From Streptomyces sp. CB02923 (GTDB taxonomy: Bacteria > Actinomycetota > Actinomycetes > Streptomycetales > Streptomycetaceae), in contig NZ_LWKZ01000001.1 in the NCBI RefSeq assembly GCF_001905005.1, positions 1,305,775-1,369,774 of the forward strand: a DNA stretch of 64,000 bases, read 5' to 3'. The first letter of the stretch is position 1. Each line of letters opens with the position of its first letter. A program made the translations under genes and the position numbers. Of this stretch, positions 63,245 through 64,000 are shown in pieces. Below the pieces are notes generated by a model that was not told where the DNA came from, searched no databases, and saw only the letters and a list, made by a program, of their open reading frames with translations.

Positions 63245-64000
63245 GAGATGCCCTTTCGTACCTTCTGGATCATGGCTGCTGACTCCGCCTGGGAGAGCGC
63301 TTCGGCCTGTAACTGATGGTAGGCCCTCACCAGCGGCAGCACGGATGTGAGTTCCCTGTCCAGGCAGCCGTGGGTCTCCGACTCGACGTAGGAAACCACG
63401 GAGCGGTCAGGCAGGGTCAGCAGGTTGACCAGGCGATTGAACGGGCGACGCTCACCTATGGCGTAGGGAGCCACCTGAAGTGTGGTGGTCGGCTGGTCGG
63501 CGAACTCGACCAGCCGAGCCAACTGGGCGTCCATGACAGCAGGCCCACCGATCGGCCGCCGAATGCAGCTTTCGTCCAGGACCACGATCACCATGGGAGC
63601 AACGCGCCGCACTAGAGATGCCTGGCGTTCCGCCAGGAACTCAACTCTCTCGGCGGCCTGTTCCGGGCTGAGTGTTCCGCGCTTCACGTTGCCGTTTTCC
63701 AGGGCCCTTGCGTACTCCGGTGTTTGGAGCAACCCGGGGATCGCTCCTACTTCGAACAGCCGGATCTCCGCCGCGCGGGCTTCCTGCCCCAGGTACTCCG
63801 GAAAGCCTTCCAGCAGGCTGCCGTTCCGGATCTCCGCCCACGCGCGTTCGAATGACTCTGCGGACCCCGCGAGCCCAAGGGCGACGTCCAAGGCGCGCGA
63901 AAAGCGCAGAGTTGGCGGCTTGCAACCTGTTTCGACCGCCGAAATATGCCTCCCCGAGTAGTCCATCCGCTCGGCCAAATCATCCTGCTTCCACCCGCGC
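63241..64000 (-). CDS. XRE-family regulator with DUF5753 domain, 5' end outside window
   Basis: The reading frame enters at the right edge and stops at 63241, giving about 253 residues of the C-terminal part. The visible start holds the end of a helix-turn-helix (AERMDYSGRHISAVETGCKP). The DUF5753 domain follows, with ARAAEIRLFEVGAIPGLLQT, ERVEFLAERQASLVRR, VIVVLDESCIRRPIGG, TTLQVAPYAIGER and VVSYVESETHGCL. This is the standard Streptomyces abaA-orfA/WhiJ-like regulator, paired with DUF397 genes just downstream (4-bp overlap). The DNA-binding start lies beyond 64000. Confidence 0.9.
   Translation of the reverse strand, partial: RGWKQDDLAERMDYSGRHISAVETGCKPPTLRFSRALDVALGLAGSAESFERAWAEIRNGSLLEGFPEYLGQEARAAEIRLFEVGAIPGLLQTPEYARALENGNVKRGTLSPEQAAERVEFLAERQASLVRRVAPMVIVVLDESCIRRPIGGPAVMDAQLARLVEFADQPTTTLQVAPYAIGERRPFNRLVNLLTLPDRSVVSYVESETHGCLDRELTSVLPLVRAYHQLQAEALSQAESAAMIQKVRKGIS

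Overview
The window is a very GC-rich, densely coded stretch of an actinobacterial chromosome, almost certainly Streptomyces. Pointers are strong third-position GC, many GTG starts, groEL with CIRCE operators, the msiK sugar ATPase, the PhoRP/PhoU and Ppk/CHAD blocks, mshA of mycothiol synthesis, and DUF397 genes beside an XRE/DUF5753 regulator. From memory, gene order resembles the S. coelicolor core between groEL2 and ppk; I could not run a comparison.

Layout. 0-9.3 kb: an SDR fragment, groEL, a cold-shock protein, a SAM-riboswitch-controlled threonine-synthase-like gene with a sulfur-carrier gene (proposed metM-metO, homocysteine synthesis), a GpgS-like glucosyltransferase, otsA and otsB (trehalose), and DUF3263. 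9.4-14.4 kb: a sugar-binding lipoprotein divergent from nagK-nagA, with two DasR-like (dre) sites between them, then a PfkB-type sugar kinase. 14.5-19.7 kb: a membrane-anchored CBM-like protein, a GAF-PAS-GGDEF diguanylate cyclase of the CdgB type, a flavin reductase, ArfB and TerD. 19.8-30.8 kb is less conserved in look: repeat-rich spacers, an SGNH hydrolase, a pentapeptide-repeat protein, a quinone reductase, a frameshifted M24 peptidase, AraC and LysR regulators, a phosphotriesterase-like hydrolase and gene remnants, ending at a tRNA-Thr(TGT) gene.

30.9-44 kb returns to core genes: msiK (with another dre-like site), a small membrane protein, a nucleotidyltransferase, a DoxX protein, rlmB, cysS, a PPOX flavoenzyme, ispD-ispF, carD and a lipoprotein. 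44-47 kb holds phoP-phoR divergent from phoU with a PHO box between. 47-48.9 kb is an accessory insert: a 39-residue metallothionein-like peptide and a two-gene operon encoding a Shedu-like (DUF4263) PD-(D/E)xK nuclease and a small partner. 49-59.4 kb: asnB, gpmA, YbjN, mshA, a methyltransferase, a Nudix hydrolase and the CHAD-ppk polyphosphate pair. 59.8-64 kb: a DUF4232 lipoprotein, an anti-sigma kinase/MEDS-STAS pair, and an XRE/DUF5753 regulator followed by three DUF397 genes, two lying in a 357-bp tandem duplication.

Links between the genes. NagK, NagA and the multitasking ATPase MsiK share DasR-like operators, suggesting coordinated aminosugar and sugar uptake. PhoRP/PhoU and Ppk/CHAD form a phosphate and polyphosphate theme. 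MetM/MetO under a SAM riboswitch would divert O-phosphohomoserine from threonine to methionine. The Shedu-like pair is the best candidate defence system; the MetM/MetO unit is the most unusual metabolic system. Long ORFs antisense to genes such as groEL and cysS are composition artefacts and were left out.
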